In this document: piece by piece, positions 54,501 through 64,000 of the stretch
Layout of the letters: each line of letters starts with the position of its first letter
Position numbering within the stretch: the stretch's first letter is position 1
DNA from: Mesostigma viride
Taxonomy: Eukaryota > Streptophyta > Mesostigmatophyceae > Mesostigmatales > Mesostigmataceae
Assembly (NCBI GenBank): GCA_009746045.1
Contig: RPFO01000421.1
Span: 1 to 64,000 of the forward strand
Length of the DNA stretch: 64,000 nt
Direction: 5' to 3'
Made by a program: the position numbers and the translations under genes
The notes under the pieces: generated by a model
What the model was told of the DNA's origin: nothing
What the model saw: the letters and a program-made list of their open reading frames with translations, nothing else
The model's database searches: none

Positions 54501-57500
54501 CCTGCAGGTTGATAGAGGGGCCGTCCCGGTCGCTAGCATCCAAGCTGTAGGAGGACCACTCCTTGAAGCCCAGGGGAGTGATGCTGGTGATCTGCGGAGA
54601 ATCGAGGGTCCCGACAATTAAGCAGTAAAGCGTCGCCTAACATCATCAAGATGAGACCATAGGGTGACCAACCCTTTGATACTACTGACATCCAGTCCTT
54701 GATGAAAGACACAACTGTGCTGATGGCAAACACCAAGGTCCTAGGCATAGGTTGGCTAGGCTTCACAACAAGCCAAAGCGCAGAAGATTGCAGCCCTGCT
54801 CACATTTACAACTCCTACAAAAACACCCCGAAGGAGCCAGCAAGATATTAGGGTGCCAAGGAAAATGACCCAGGGTGTTGCCCTAACAAGCAACCGGTGT
54901 GACCATCTTGTCCCTTGTGTTGAAACTTGCATAAGCATTACATAGTGCACCAGATGCGCCTCAAAACCACAGCATCCTTTCACCTAGCGTAGGTGGCAGG
55001 TTACAGCGCAGGACACTCATCTGCAGGGTCCCAATGCCACTCAGCACACTAATGCCCCGGCAACGATAGTAAATTTCATTTACAACCCTGAAATGGGAGC
55101 AGAATGAGAAAGCAATTTAGGAGGTGGCGTAGTGGAAAACTTCCACCTACCCACCTGACCTCTCCGCTCTCCCCCACCTACCGTCATAGTATCCATGTCG
55201 ACCTTGGCAATGGCATTGGCCTCCTGTAGTCCCACGAACAAAGTTTTCTCGTCCTTGCTCAGCACCATGTACTCCGGCTCCATGTCCCTGGAGAAGGTGC
55301 CCAGTGTGGCCGGGTCAGGGCTGTTCTGCCCCTTGTAGACGTGCCTGTCAAACAGGAGAAGAATGTGCAGGCACGAGCAGGGGAAGGTGTGCAGAAGAAT
55401 GATGGCGAATTTAACACAACTACACGCACAGCACAACACGACCACAGTCAAGCGTGATGACGCTGGGACAGGAACAAGGTACACCCTGAAACAGGTGGCC
55501 ACATTATGCACAGCCATGCGGTTTGCCAGAGAAAGTAATACTCCGGCTGTTTGGTGACGCCACCAGACCTCCGCGCAGGCAAGAGCCATTAACTGATATT
55601 GCGCCTCGCAGTTGCTGGCTTTACTGAGCTGGAACGGTCAACCAAGCCAAGTACGGTCCAAACCATGCAGCCTGGCAGGCTGGGCACAGACTGCAGGCAA
55701 CCGGGCACACATCCAGAAAGAGGCAGGCGGGCAGGCTCACTGCCAGCCATAAAAAATATCCATCCAATTTAATTGAAGCCCAGGTCCCATGTTGTGCCAG
55801 GTTGTCGCTGGCTGAGAATCACTTGCATTGGTAATTCAGCTGTCCTTGCCTATAGGGTGCTTGCGTTCCGATCTATCAAAGGTCTGCTCCCTGGAATGGC
55901 TCCTTACCTCATACAGAGCAGCAGCCATCGTGCATCCACTCCATGTTCATGAGCTCCACACCGCCCTCATGAGCGCGATGCTTGCAACTACTACAAACCA
56001 CGCATAATGGCAGCTCATCTAGGTGGGCCGCGGACCAAACGCAGGTAGGTCAGCCAATCTCAGGTTGGCTGGCCGGCCCACCTGACTGGACTTACAGGCC
56101 CACCATGGTGAGTTTGGAGAGATAGACCGGCCCACGTATCTGGCTTTCGTGGCCCATCTACGTGGATACCATGCTAAATTCACTGGCCGACTGTCTCCAG
56201 TTCTGTATCCCACCTACCTGAATACTGGCCACTGGCCCACCAGCGGCTCACCCTATGTGAGCTGCCCCTGTAACTAGCCATGAGACACAGCTAAGGGTTT
56301 CGGGTTGGGTAGGGTAAACGTCTGCCCCACTATATGTCGCCTGTTGATTTGCATCAACAAATGCCATGCATTGAGCCCACCTAACCATCATTGATAAGGC
56401 AAGAGCAGATTCAGCTCTAATAACACACATCTGCAGTCGCATAAGCCTGTTAAACAGTGATGTTTGTACCTGACACCCTGTGAAACCAGGGTGGCTGCCT
56501 GGCTGTTGAATCCGGTGAAGTCCAGTTCCCGCACCTGTTAAATGAGGAATGCCATGCATATGAGCAGCTGCCATGTGAGCAGGAGACTTGGATGCCATGC
56601 CACCCCACGTGCCCCCCCCCCTCCCAGAAAAAAAAAAAAAGAGCTCCGAGATCCAAAAAGTGTAGCGATGCACCATGCAAGGCAAGAAACACAGCGCCAA
56701 GAGTTGACCTGCCTGGGGCGTGGCGGACAGATCCTCGGTCAGCCACTTCAGGATGGAGATGGAACCCTCTGGGTTGTCAAACTGCCCCGTGGCCGGGTTG
56801 ATGCCTGCCTCGGCCTCATTCGCGGTAATGATGGTCTTGCAGTCGCGCGTGAACATCACATGGTCGGGCAGGTAGCCCACCGTGACGTTGTTGACCAGCA
56901 CCGGGGACGTGGCTGCAGGACACATGACCATGCCCACGCACGGAGTAGAGGCAGGGCGGGTCATGGGGGGGCGGTGCGCACACACTGGTGGGCACAGTAC
57001 TCATATTGCGCTGCCCTTGTGCGCTGCATTGCGCGACTCACTGTTGCTCTTGGCCAGTGTCTGGTAGACGAGGACGTAGCCGCGGCTGCGCGGGATACCC
57101 TCCATGGAGAGCGCAAAGTAGTCGCCGCAGACTGCCACGTCGGTGCTCTGTGGGTGGGGGATGACCACATTGCACAGGGGTATTCAGGTCAGCCAACCTG
57201 ACGCATTACATGTAGCTTCCATGAATCCTGCTGGCAGCTTAGCAAGCCCGATCATGCATAGAACACATGCAAGGGGCAGACCATTTGCCCATTTCGCTAA
57301 ACTAAAGCAGGAACGTTGTGCAGGCCTGCACGTCCCGGTCTCATCTCCAGCCCCACGCACTACGCCTGCTGCGCTACAGTGCACTAGCAAACCGGTCACT
57401 GCCTCGCAGAGGCCCCTCCTACCCCCCCCCTCCTTCCACAGTGAGCACACTGCTGTCTGAAAGGCAGGGTCGCTCGGCAGGGGCGCATGCCTCATTGTCG

Positions 57501-60500
57501 ATGCGTACATATGCCCCAATCCAAACCCAGTGCACAATTAAAACCGTGACCTACAAATTATAAAGGCGCACGCAGTCCAGCGCTTCTCCAAAGAAAGTTG
57601 TATCAATCGGCATCATGCGGCACACACACCATGAGTGATAGCACCACGAAGCTCACCTCGCTCTCCAACGGTCCAAAGTAGACAATCTTCCGGGCGGCAG
57701 GGTCGTGCACGTCCACAATGCCCAGGTAGTTCTTCACCGAGTACACGTGGCGCCCAACCTTGTCGTACTCCGCTTGCTCTCCCACCAGCGCATCGCCAAA
57801 GCCAAAGGTGTACGTCCCGCTGGCGTCCACGCTGTAGCCGGCCGTGGGGAAGATGAGCGTGGGGGCCAGCTTCTGGAGGGAGATGAGGCCATGGGCCGGT
57901 GCCGCCGTCACCGCTGCGGAGGGGTGGCCAAGGGGCGTGGGGTACAAGGCGTGCCCGGGTCAACGCTTGTGGCGGATGTGAGCATGGGGTGCAAGGCATG
58001 CCAGGGCTAATGACTGTGGCGGGCGTGAAGGCTTGCCGGGAACGGGGCAAGAGGGTTAGAGGGATACCGGATGGCTCCACCCACGCCACACTTGCATGGG
58101 CAATTCTGCTGGCCTGATGCGCGGAAACTGGCATGACTAGCTGAGAGTGGGGCGTTGGCAAAGGGGAGAAGCAGAGGAGAGTGTTTACACACGCGAGAAG
58201 AGGGTGCATACATACTGGCAAGCGACCGAGGGTCCTGTTGGCTGTTGCTGGCAGGCCGCCCCCCTCCATTCTGCAGCATTGCTCATGCTCTCCCTTGCGT
58301 GTTCACCTTTCTCCACGGCGGAGCTAGGCTAAGCATGAAGGAATGAGGAAGAAGACGGCAGCCGCTTCCAGCAGCCCGACCGGCATGCAATAATGGCTGC
58401 CATGGACTGTCTACAAGCGGCAAGGCGATACAGTATACGATACAGTATACGATATAGTATACGATACAGTATACGATATACCTTCCAGCATAAATTATGG
58501 AAGGGCAGAAGAGAGCTTCGTGCACCAACAAAAGGCCCTTGCCCTCTGCGCGCTTGCCCTCTGCGCGCTTGCCCTCTGCGGCCCAGGCCGTTGCCTCCAA
58601 GACCCGCCCGCAAAACGAATCTTCTGAAACACAATACCCACCCCACCCAATCCTCATTTAGTCAGAAAAAAAGATAGCGGATGCCAACCTTTTCCCTGCC
58701 CATGTGCAACCCCCATTTCCGACATCTCCAGCCGGCAGACCCTTCGGCAAGGCGGGGCGGGAAGGTTTGCAGGGCCGGCTACACCAAGCAAGCCATCTCC
58801 ATGACATGTGCCCATCCTAAGCGGACATGTCCCAGTCTTTGGCCCCGTCGTTGGTGTTGCTGCAATGAGCGCAGAGAGCCTTGGCAGCACATGTGCCATG
58901 AGTCAGTGCCAATGCCGACCGCAGCTGACACTTGCCGCCAACTTACGCATTTCACTGTGCCACGTTGTTGGGCAAGGTGAGTGTGCAGGGGTCACCGTTG
59001 GCACAGGGGGAGGCACGTGTCACGGCCGAGCAAGCACATGCATGCGTGGCGCAAGCAGAGCGTGCAGGGGTCACCGTTGGCACGTGGGGAAGGCGCGAGT
59101 CACGGCAGGCGTGCATGCGTGGCGCGAGCAGAGCGTGCAGGGCTCACTGTTGGCATGGGTGGGAGGCGCGAGTCACGGCGGGCGTGCATGCGTGTGCAAG
59201 CGTGGTGCAAGCAGAGCATGCAGGGGTCACCTTGGTAGCAGGACTGTCGTCCTGTTCCGGGAGCTGCTCCTGCTGTGCAGACGCCAGCATTGTAGCATGC
59301 TGCATAGCGAGTCACGTCGCTCAAGCTGTTCTTCAAGCAGCAGTCCTCCACCGCGCAGGCTGGACAGCACAGCACGCAGCCGTGGCATGCATGGGGCCAA
59401 GCATAAAGCAAGGCAACGGCAATTAATAATGCCTGCATACCGACTTTTTGCCGGCTGGCTTGTGCAGGGGAATCCGTTGGCAGGCATGGTTCTTAGGGTA
59501 GCGATCCAAGCGGAAAATGAGCACTGTTTAGGGACACCAACAGGCATGGTCCCAAGGGCAGCTGTCCAAGGGAAACATGAACAGGCCATCTATATCACAC
59601 CCCGCCCGTGTTGGCCAAGTAGGGTGACGACTGGCAAGGTGCAGCTATCGTCCTGGGGTCGCGCACTCACATCATCGCCCCCATACATAAATCTTTGGTG
59701 GACACAAAGAGCACTGCACTGAGCACCGCCTTGTCGCGTGTGCGCCATGCCCCGCATCGGGTCGTGCCCTTGTGCCCGTCATGCGCTGCATTGTTGGGTG
59801 TGCGCCATGCCCCGCATCGGGTCGTGCCCTTGTGCCCATCATGCGCTGCCTTGTTGGGTGTGCGCCATGCCCCGCATCGGGTCCTGCCCTTGTGTACATC
59901 GCGCGCTGCCTTGTTGCGTGTGCGCCATGCGCCGCATCGGGTTGTGCCCTTGTGCCCATCGCACGCTGCCTCGTTGCGTGTGCGCCATGCCCCGCATCGG
60001 GTCGTGCCCTTGTGTCCGTCATGCGCTGCCGTGTTGGGTGTGCGCCATGCGCCGCATCGGGTTGTGCCCTTGTGCCCATCGCACGCTGCCTTGTTGCGTG
60101 TGCGCCATGCCCCGCATCGGGTCGTGCCCTTGTGTCCGTCATGCGCTGCCGTGTTGGGTGTGCGCCATGCCCCGCATCGGGTCCTGCCCTTGTGTCCATC
60201 GCGCGCTGCCGTGTTGCGTGTGCGCCATGCGCCGCATCGGGTCGTGCCCTGGTGTCCGCCGTGCGCTGCCTTGTTGGGCGGGCGCCATGCCCCGCATCGG
60301 GTCGTGCCCTGGTGTCCCCTGTGCGCTGCCTTGTTGCGTGTGCGCCATGCCTCGCATCCAGTGGTATCAGCTTGAGCGGCTCAATCCCCGTACGTACCCA
60401 AACCATGCCCAGAAGCAATGCAATTTCTTCCGTCATCACACACACATACACAGAGACAGTGCCTAATGCTCGTGTAGATGACGATATTCTCTGACAACAC

Positions 60501-61372
60501 AGCCCACTTGGAGTCACTTGATCAGTGCTGCAGCTCCAAAGAACGGCTTTCTGTCACATCCAAATCGGTCCGTCTTTTCCGACGGACAGACCACACACAG
60601 GGTATTGGCATGGTTGCATGAACAGAAACAGTGCCGCAAGGCTCGGAGCAGCCTTTCCTATGTACCACATCTAGATTGACCTTGACATTGCTACCACATT
60701 AAGTCAACACACTCAGTCATAGACAAAGTGGAAGCTGTGACAGTGCCTAGAACGTAGCAATGTGTGGCCTCATCGTCAGGTCTTGAACGCGGACATGTGC
60801 TGACGGCCAGTAGGCACCAGCTTGCATACTGCATGCTAACTCTTTAGTTTTGCTAGAAAGCATTGGCGTATCATGAAAGCTACCAGAACTCGAGGAGAAA
60901 GAAGGCATAACAAGGCACAAGAGGTCAAGCAAGCTACGACTTACAGGACATGCTCTAGGTTCGTACAGGTGAATTTAATTTAAGTGCACCTTGGACAGGA
61001 CAGAAAACGAGCCGCTAACTTGTATACGACCTACGACACATAGGGATGGGGCTGCGTAGGTATATATTCCTGCAAGCGCCCGCATTTCTGCGTCGCATTT
61101 ATCGTTCGCATGACATGCTTGATGTTTTGATGATTTACGTATTGATGAATATACATTTAAAATGTAATTACTTACTTCAGAGTAAAGAAACAAACCCAAC
61201 GCTAACAAGAGATACCATGACAAAATAACTCCATGATGAATATACATCATGATTACATGAATGATGAATATACATGTAACTTACGCGGGCTAACAGCGCC
61301 AGCTGCAGGGCAATTGGCGGATATAACCTCGGCCATCATCATGAAAAGGAAGACGACGGCATGAGCTTTCAT
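51502..61372 (-). CDS. Choice-of-anchor I family secreted protein, nine exons, probable GPI anchor
   Basis: Exons on the minus strand: 61372-61285, 57913-57657, 57147-57042, 56912-56713, 56534-56470, 55344-55182, 54600-54369, 52706-52342 and 51930-51502. Total 1905 nt, 634 residues, in phase at every junction. Exon 1 is a signal peptide (MKAHAVVFLFMMMAEVISA). The body follows the choice-of-anchor I propeller-like family: VGRHVYSVKNYLGIVDVHDP, PDHVMFTRDCKTIITANEAE, VRELDFTGFN, MEPEYMVLSKDEKTLFVGLQ, YVAIANEGDTKDY, TFGGRSFSILRA, DDKGIEPE and SIEFVPAADSPTGENLLFVS. After a Ser/Pro-rich linker, the hydrophobic end AFVIMAAIVACSWPLL resembles a GPI signal. Intron 4 (56712-56535) appears to use a GC donor (cag|gcaggt), because the GT alternative breaks the conserved frame. 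Bacterial relatives are secreted and some are labelled alkaline phosphatase; catalytic function is not shown here. Confidence 0.88.
53511..54174. mobile_element. 664-bp TIR element with TTTTC target duplication in intron 7
   Basis: Inverted termini ccaaggggggtactcaaaa (53511) and ttttgagtaccccccttgg (ending 54174) are flanked by ttttc at 53506-53510 and 54175-54179. The interior has gtaggtaggtaggg words near both ends and no transposase. A non-autonomous DNA transposon is the natural reading. Confidence 0.85.
58427..58480 (+). repeat. 12-bp microsatellite in intron 1
   Basis: gatacagtatac repeats about 4.5 times with one c-to-t variant. It is self-complementary enough to form a hairpin. Confidence 0.85.
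58977..59232 (+). repeat. 73-83-bp degenerate minisatellite in intron 1
   Basis: Units with gcaagcagagcgtgcagggg and gcgagtcacggc recur about 3.5 times (gcagag at 59055, 59128 and 59211). Confidence 0.8.
59721..60360 (+). repeat. 60-bp minisatellite, eleven copies, in intron 1
   Basis: tgcgccatgc recurs every 60 bases from 59741 to 60341. Because 60 is a multiple of three and units lack stops, three plus frames and one minus frame stay open for more than 220 codons. They are repeat artefacts (for example RVRHAPHRVVPLCPS repeated). Units vary at several positions in a patchwork, as in unequal exchange. Confidence 0.95.
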
Positions 61373-61717
61373 TGTGCAGCTCGGGGTACCCATGGCCCCT
61401 AGCTAGGCCTTACGGGAAATAACGGAGGGTATCCCGTGTGCGGGCCCGTAATGAGGTAGTCTTGGCTCCGCAGCCGGCGACCAGCGGCCTCGGCTTCAGG
61501 CATCCAAAAATTATTGCCGAACACGCACGCCGCACGGCATATTCCATGCGCGTCGGATGCTCGCCCCTAGGCTTGAGGTACTGCTGGAATGAGATGCCTT
61601 TCCTGGCAAATATCCATTATCCGCACTTGCACACGGTGGCTTTGCTACTTGTAGTAACGATATCATGCCATTTGTCATCCGGCGCGACCCCGTCACGCAT
61701 AAGTAGTCCTGTGCCCA
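61373..61717. other. 5' flank of the choice-of-anchor I gene
   Basis: The upstream region of the minus-strand gene. No TATA box or known motif is clear. The first 70 bases contain ggtacccatggcccctagc. Confidence 0.35.
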
Positions 61718-61727
61718 AATGTTGGAC

Positions 61728-61818
61728 AATGTTGGACAATGTTGGACTGGAAGGTTGGCGGCCGGTTCCCGACCGGTTCCTCACCTGTCGGGCCCGCAGT
61801 CCAACATTGTCCAACATT
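61728..61818. repeat. Perfect 21-bp hairpin
   Basis: aatgttggacaatgttggac at 61728 (the arm extends one base further) is matched by its perfect reverse complement at 61798-61818, with a 49-base GC-rich loop. A third gttggacaat unit precedes the left arm. Confidence 0.85.
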
Positions 61819-61874
61819 CGGGGCAGACGCAAGTAAACAGAACCAGTGGCAGGCGGACCACAAAATTATTATGA

Positions 61875-62020
61875 GCTTTTGACAGATCTGTAAAGTTAGG
61901 GCCCGAAAAATACAGATGGCTAGGCGTATATGCAGATCTGTTTTTTTAGGGCTTTTGACAGATCTGTAAAGTTAGGGCCCGAAAAATACAGATGGCTAGG
62001 CGTATATGCAGATCGGTTTT
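61875..62020 (+). repeat. 76-bp direct repeat, two copies
   Basis: gcttttgacagatctgtaaag starts at 61875 and 61951. The copies are identical until gcagatctg against gcagatcgg near their ends. cagatctg palindromes lie within. Confidence 0.9.
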
Positions 62021-62238
62021 TTAAATACAGATCTGTACGTAAACTCCGACGTACACCCTCCGCATTGGAAGTTTGTTATTATGGGTCAATTTTTGCCGTA
62101 TTTGCATTACGAATAACCCTGGATTGTTTGTTGGGGAGCCAGTTAGAGTCCCGGGTTTTTATTATTTAATTAAAACCTTTTGTTTGTTTGTTTGTCCTAC
62201 AGCCGTTCAAGGCACATGGGTACTTATTTAATTAATCA

Positions 62239-62439
62239 GGCGGAGCCAATTTTCGGAAGAACCGTCAGGTTCGCCAGAATTGGCGAAGCTTATAAGGCCG
62301 TACACGTGAGAAAACATAGGAATAGGGGATGAAAATCCGTCAATCCATCCATACATACATCCATCCATACATACATCCACCGAATTTGTCCCGAATTTGC
62401 AAGCATAAGGGTGAGGTTCTTCCGAAAATTGGCTCCGCC
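62239..62439 (+). mobile_element. MITE copy 1
   Basis: A 25-bp perfect terminal inverted repeat (ggcggagccaattttcggaa... at 62239-62263, complement at 62415-62439) bounds about 200 bp. The interior has catccatacatacatccatc repeats. No target duplication is obvious because the copies are embedded in larger duplications. Confidence 0.85.
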
Positions 62440-62664
62440 GTAGAGTTTCAACGGGCAAGTTGCAAACACGCACGTTACTTGATAAATTTCTTTTGTTTGT
62501 TTGGTAGATATCGTACACGCCGTCCCCAATTCGGCCGGCAATCCGGCCCGGCGGCCCCCCTTCGGCGGCCATAGGCTAGAGTCAGTGGAGGTCAGTGATA
62601 CCCAGAGCCCACATGAGTTAATCAAGTAACGTGCGTGTTTGCAACTTGCCCGTTGAAACTCTAC

Positions 62665-62865
62665 GGCGGAGCCAATTTTCGGAAGAACCTCACCCTTATG
62701 CTTGCAAATTCGGGACAAATTCGGTGGATGTATGTATGGATGGATGTATGTATGGATGGATTGACGGATTTTCATCCCCTATTCCTATGTTTTCTCACGT
62801 GTACGGCCTTATAAGCTTCGCCAATTCTGGCGAACCTGACGGTTCTTCCGAAAATTGGCTCCGCC
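62665..62865 (-). mobile_element. MITE copy 2, inverted
   Basis: Same element as at 62239 in reverse orientation. Homology extends outside the terminal repeats, so about 62230-62491 and 62618-62875 form a 260-bp inverted pair around a 126-base spacer. Confidence 0.85.
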
Positions 62866-62928
62866 TGATTAATTAATTTTGTTTGTTTGTTTGTTGAGTC
62901 CAGTCCTCAGCCCCCGGAGTTAATTTTC

Positions 62929-63127
62929 CGGAGCCAATTTTCGGAAGAACCGTCAGGTTCGCCAGAATTGGCGAAGCTTATAAGGCCGTACACGTGAGAA
63001 AACATAGGAATAGGGGATGAAAATCCGTCAATCCATCCATACATACATCCATCCATACATACATCCACCGAATTTGTCCCGAATTTGCAAGCATAAGGGT
63101 GAGGTTCTTCCGAAAATTGGCTCCGCC
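62929..63127 (+). mobile_element. MITE copy 3
   Basis: Same orientation as copy 1, with the left terminus altered (ttccggagcc). It is followed by the same spacer sequence (63128-63305) that follows copy 1. Confidence 0.85.
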
Positions 63128-63305
63128 GTAGAGTTTCAACGGGCAAGTTGCAAACACGCACGTTACTTGATAAATTTCTTTTGTTTGTTTGGTAGATATC
63201 GTACACGCCGTCCCCAATTCGGCCGGCAATCCGGCCCGGCGGCCCCCCTTCGGCGGCCATAGGCTAGAGTCAGTGGAGGTCAGTGATACCCAGAGCCCAC
63301 ATGAG

Positions 63306-64000
63306 TTAATTAATTAATTTTGTTTGTTTGTTTGTTGAGTCCAGTCCTCAGCCCCCGGAGTTAATTAATTAATTTTCTTTTGTTTTTTTTATGGTTTTCA
63401 GCCAGAACATTTTCCAGAAGCTAATTATTTAGTTAAAACTTCCAATGCGGGCGGTGTAATGCCTTTACGTCTTCGGGGGTCGAAGTGCAGGCCGTGCTCA
63501 GTACCTGGAAGCAAAATTCAGCCATGGCTACGAATAGAGGAATGTCAGCCGTATGACCTGCACACGAGGGTAATTAAGAAATCAAGCCGAAGTTAATCCT
63601 GCATCTGAGCGAGCAGAATAATTGCAAACACAACAGCAATTGTGCGACAGACCAAACAATATCGCCGCGTGCACTAGGCTCTGTATTCTGGTCACACCCA
63701 GATGCATTGGCTACATTGGATTAGGCGCCTTAACGAACTGAGTCGAGGCAAAACGCGAGGAGCGCCATCTAAGCAGTTGCTTGTCATGTCTATACGCCCG
63801 GGCATCTCATGATCTGTCTACCATGCACGCATTTTCCTTGGATGAATCAAACAGCTTTTGACATTTTAATGGCGACAATGAAGTCCGGCCACGACAATAT
63901 AGCGCTGCTCAGAGCTTCGTTGCCGAGAAAGGTTTAAGAGGGGCTTTGTCCGGGCAGATAATGTAACTCTGCCTAGACCCCGGTAGCTTTCAGCACGCGC
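63306..64000. other. Right edge, no gene recognised
   Basis: It begins with a second copy of ttgagtccagtcctcagccc (first at 62895). The remainder is single-copy within the window, with no credible ORF. Confidence 0.4.

Noticed and set aside
59672-60517. Long open frames on both strands over the 60-bp repeat (up to 281 codons)
   Set aside because: They arise because the repeat length is a multiple of three and units lack stops. All frames give simple repeated peptides and the region lies inside intron 1.
62228-63262. Repeated 80-117-codon frames in the MITE cluster
   Set aside because: They are duplicated in both orientations with the MITEs and contain the terminal repeats. No protein family is recognisable.

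Overview
The window looks like nuclear DNA of a green alga (Chlorophyta). The evidence is a Viridiplantae-type root-cap/LEA-like gene, an intron-rich secreted choice-of-anchor I gene, GC-rich coding DNA, and retrotransposons of several clades. The lineage is an inference. There are only two credible host genes, both on the minus strand at the right. The rest is repetitive DNA and transposable elements, often nested.

Left third (1-22 kb). Two related non-LTR retrotransposon subfamilies, here called X and Y, have an R2-like restriction-like endonuclease (RLE) at the C-terminus. Three 5'-truncated minus-strand copies lie head-to-tail at 366-5385. They are followed by 48 copies of a 170-bp monomer (5431-13590) that I found to be identical. 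The array runs directly into a near-complete plus-strand Y element (to 19016), and a truncated Y copy follows (19016-19920). Y encodes a PHD finger, a RING-H2 finger, C2H2-like fingers, a reverse transcriptase and an RLE, in several frame-shifted segments. All copies sit at short (AT)n tracts. Two copies of a 393-bp repeat with a tRNA-like segment lie to the right.

Middle (22-45 kb). Fragments of a second LINE family and a candidate 2.7-kb TIR element precede an LTR retrotransposon (27881-45286). It has 571-bp LTRs, a 5-bp target duplication, a primer binding site and a polypurine tract. Its order is: small ORF with an RNase H1 hybrid-binding/viroplasmin-like domain, gag, protease, RT-RNase H, integrase, then a large GC-rich ORF of unknown function. 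A 6.6-kb foldback-like element (29246-35880) with TA target duplication has inserted inside the small ORF. Its arms are inverted arrays of a 173-bp monomer. Its core carries two divergent putative chromatin-reader genes, one Tudor-like and one PHD-like, on either side of six 109-bp repeats.

Right third (45-64 kb). A root-cap/VWD-like gene (46043-48258, N-terminus not found) is followed by a nine-exon choice-of-anchor I gene (51502-61372). That gene encodes 634 residues, is in frame through every junction, and has a signal peptide and a GPI-like tail. Its introns hold minisatellites, a 664-bp TIR element with a TTTTC duplication, and one probable GC-AG intron. Upstream lie a hairpin, a 76-bp direct repeat and three MITE copies in alternating orientation.

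The host gene reads cleanly while the elements carry many single-base frame breaks, often in homopolymers. Either the elements are decaying or the repeats are imperfectly polished.
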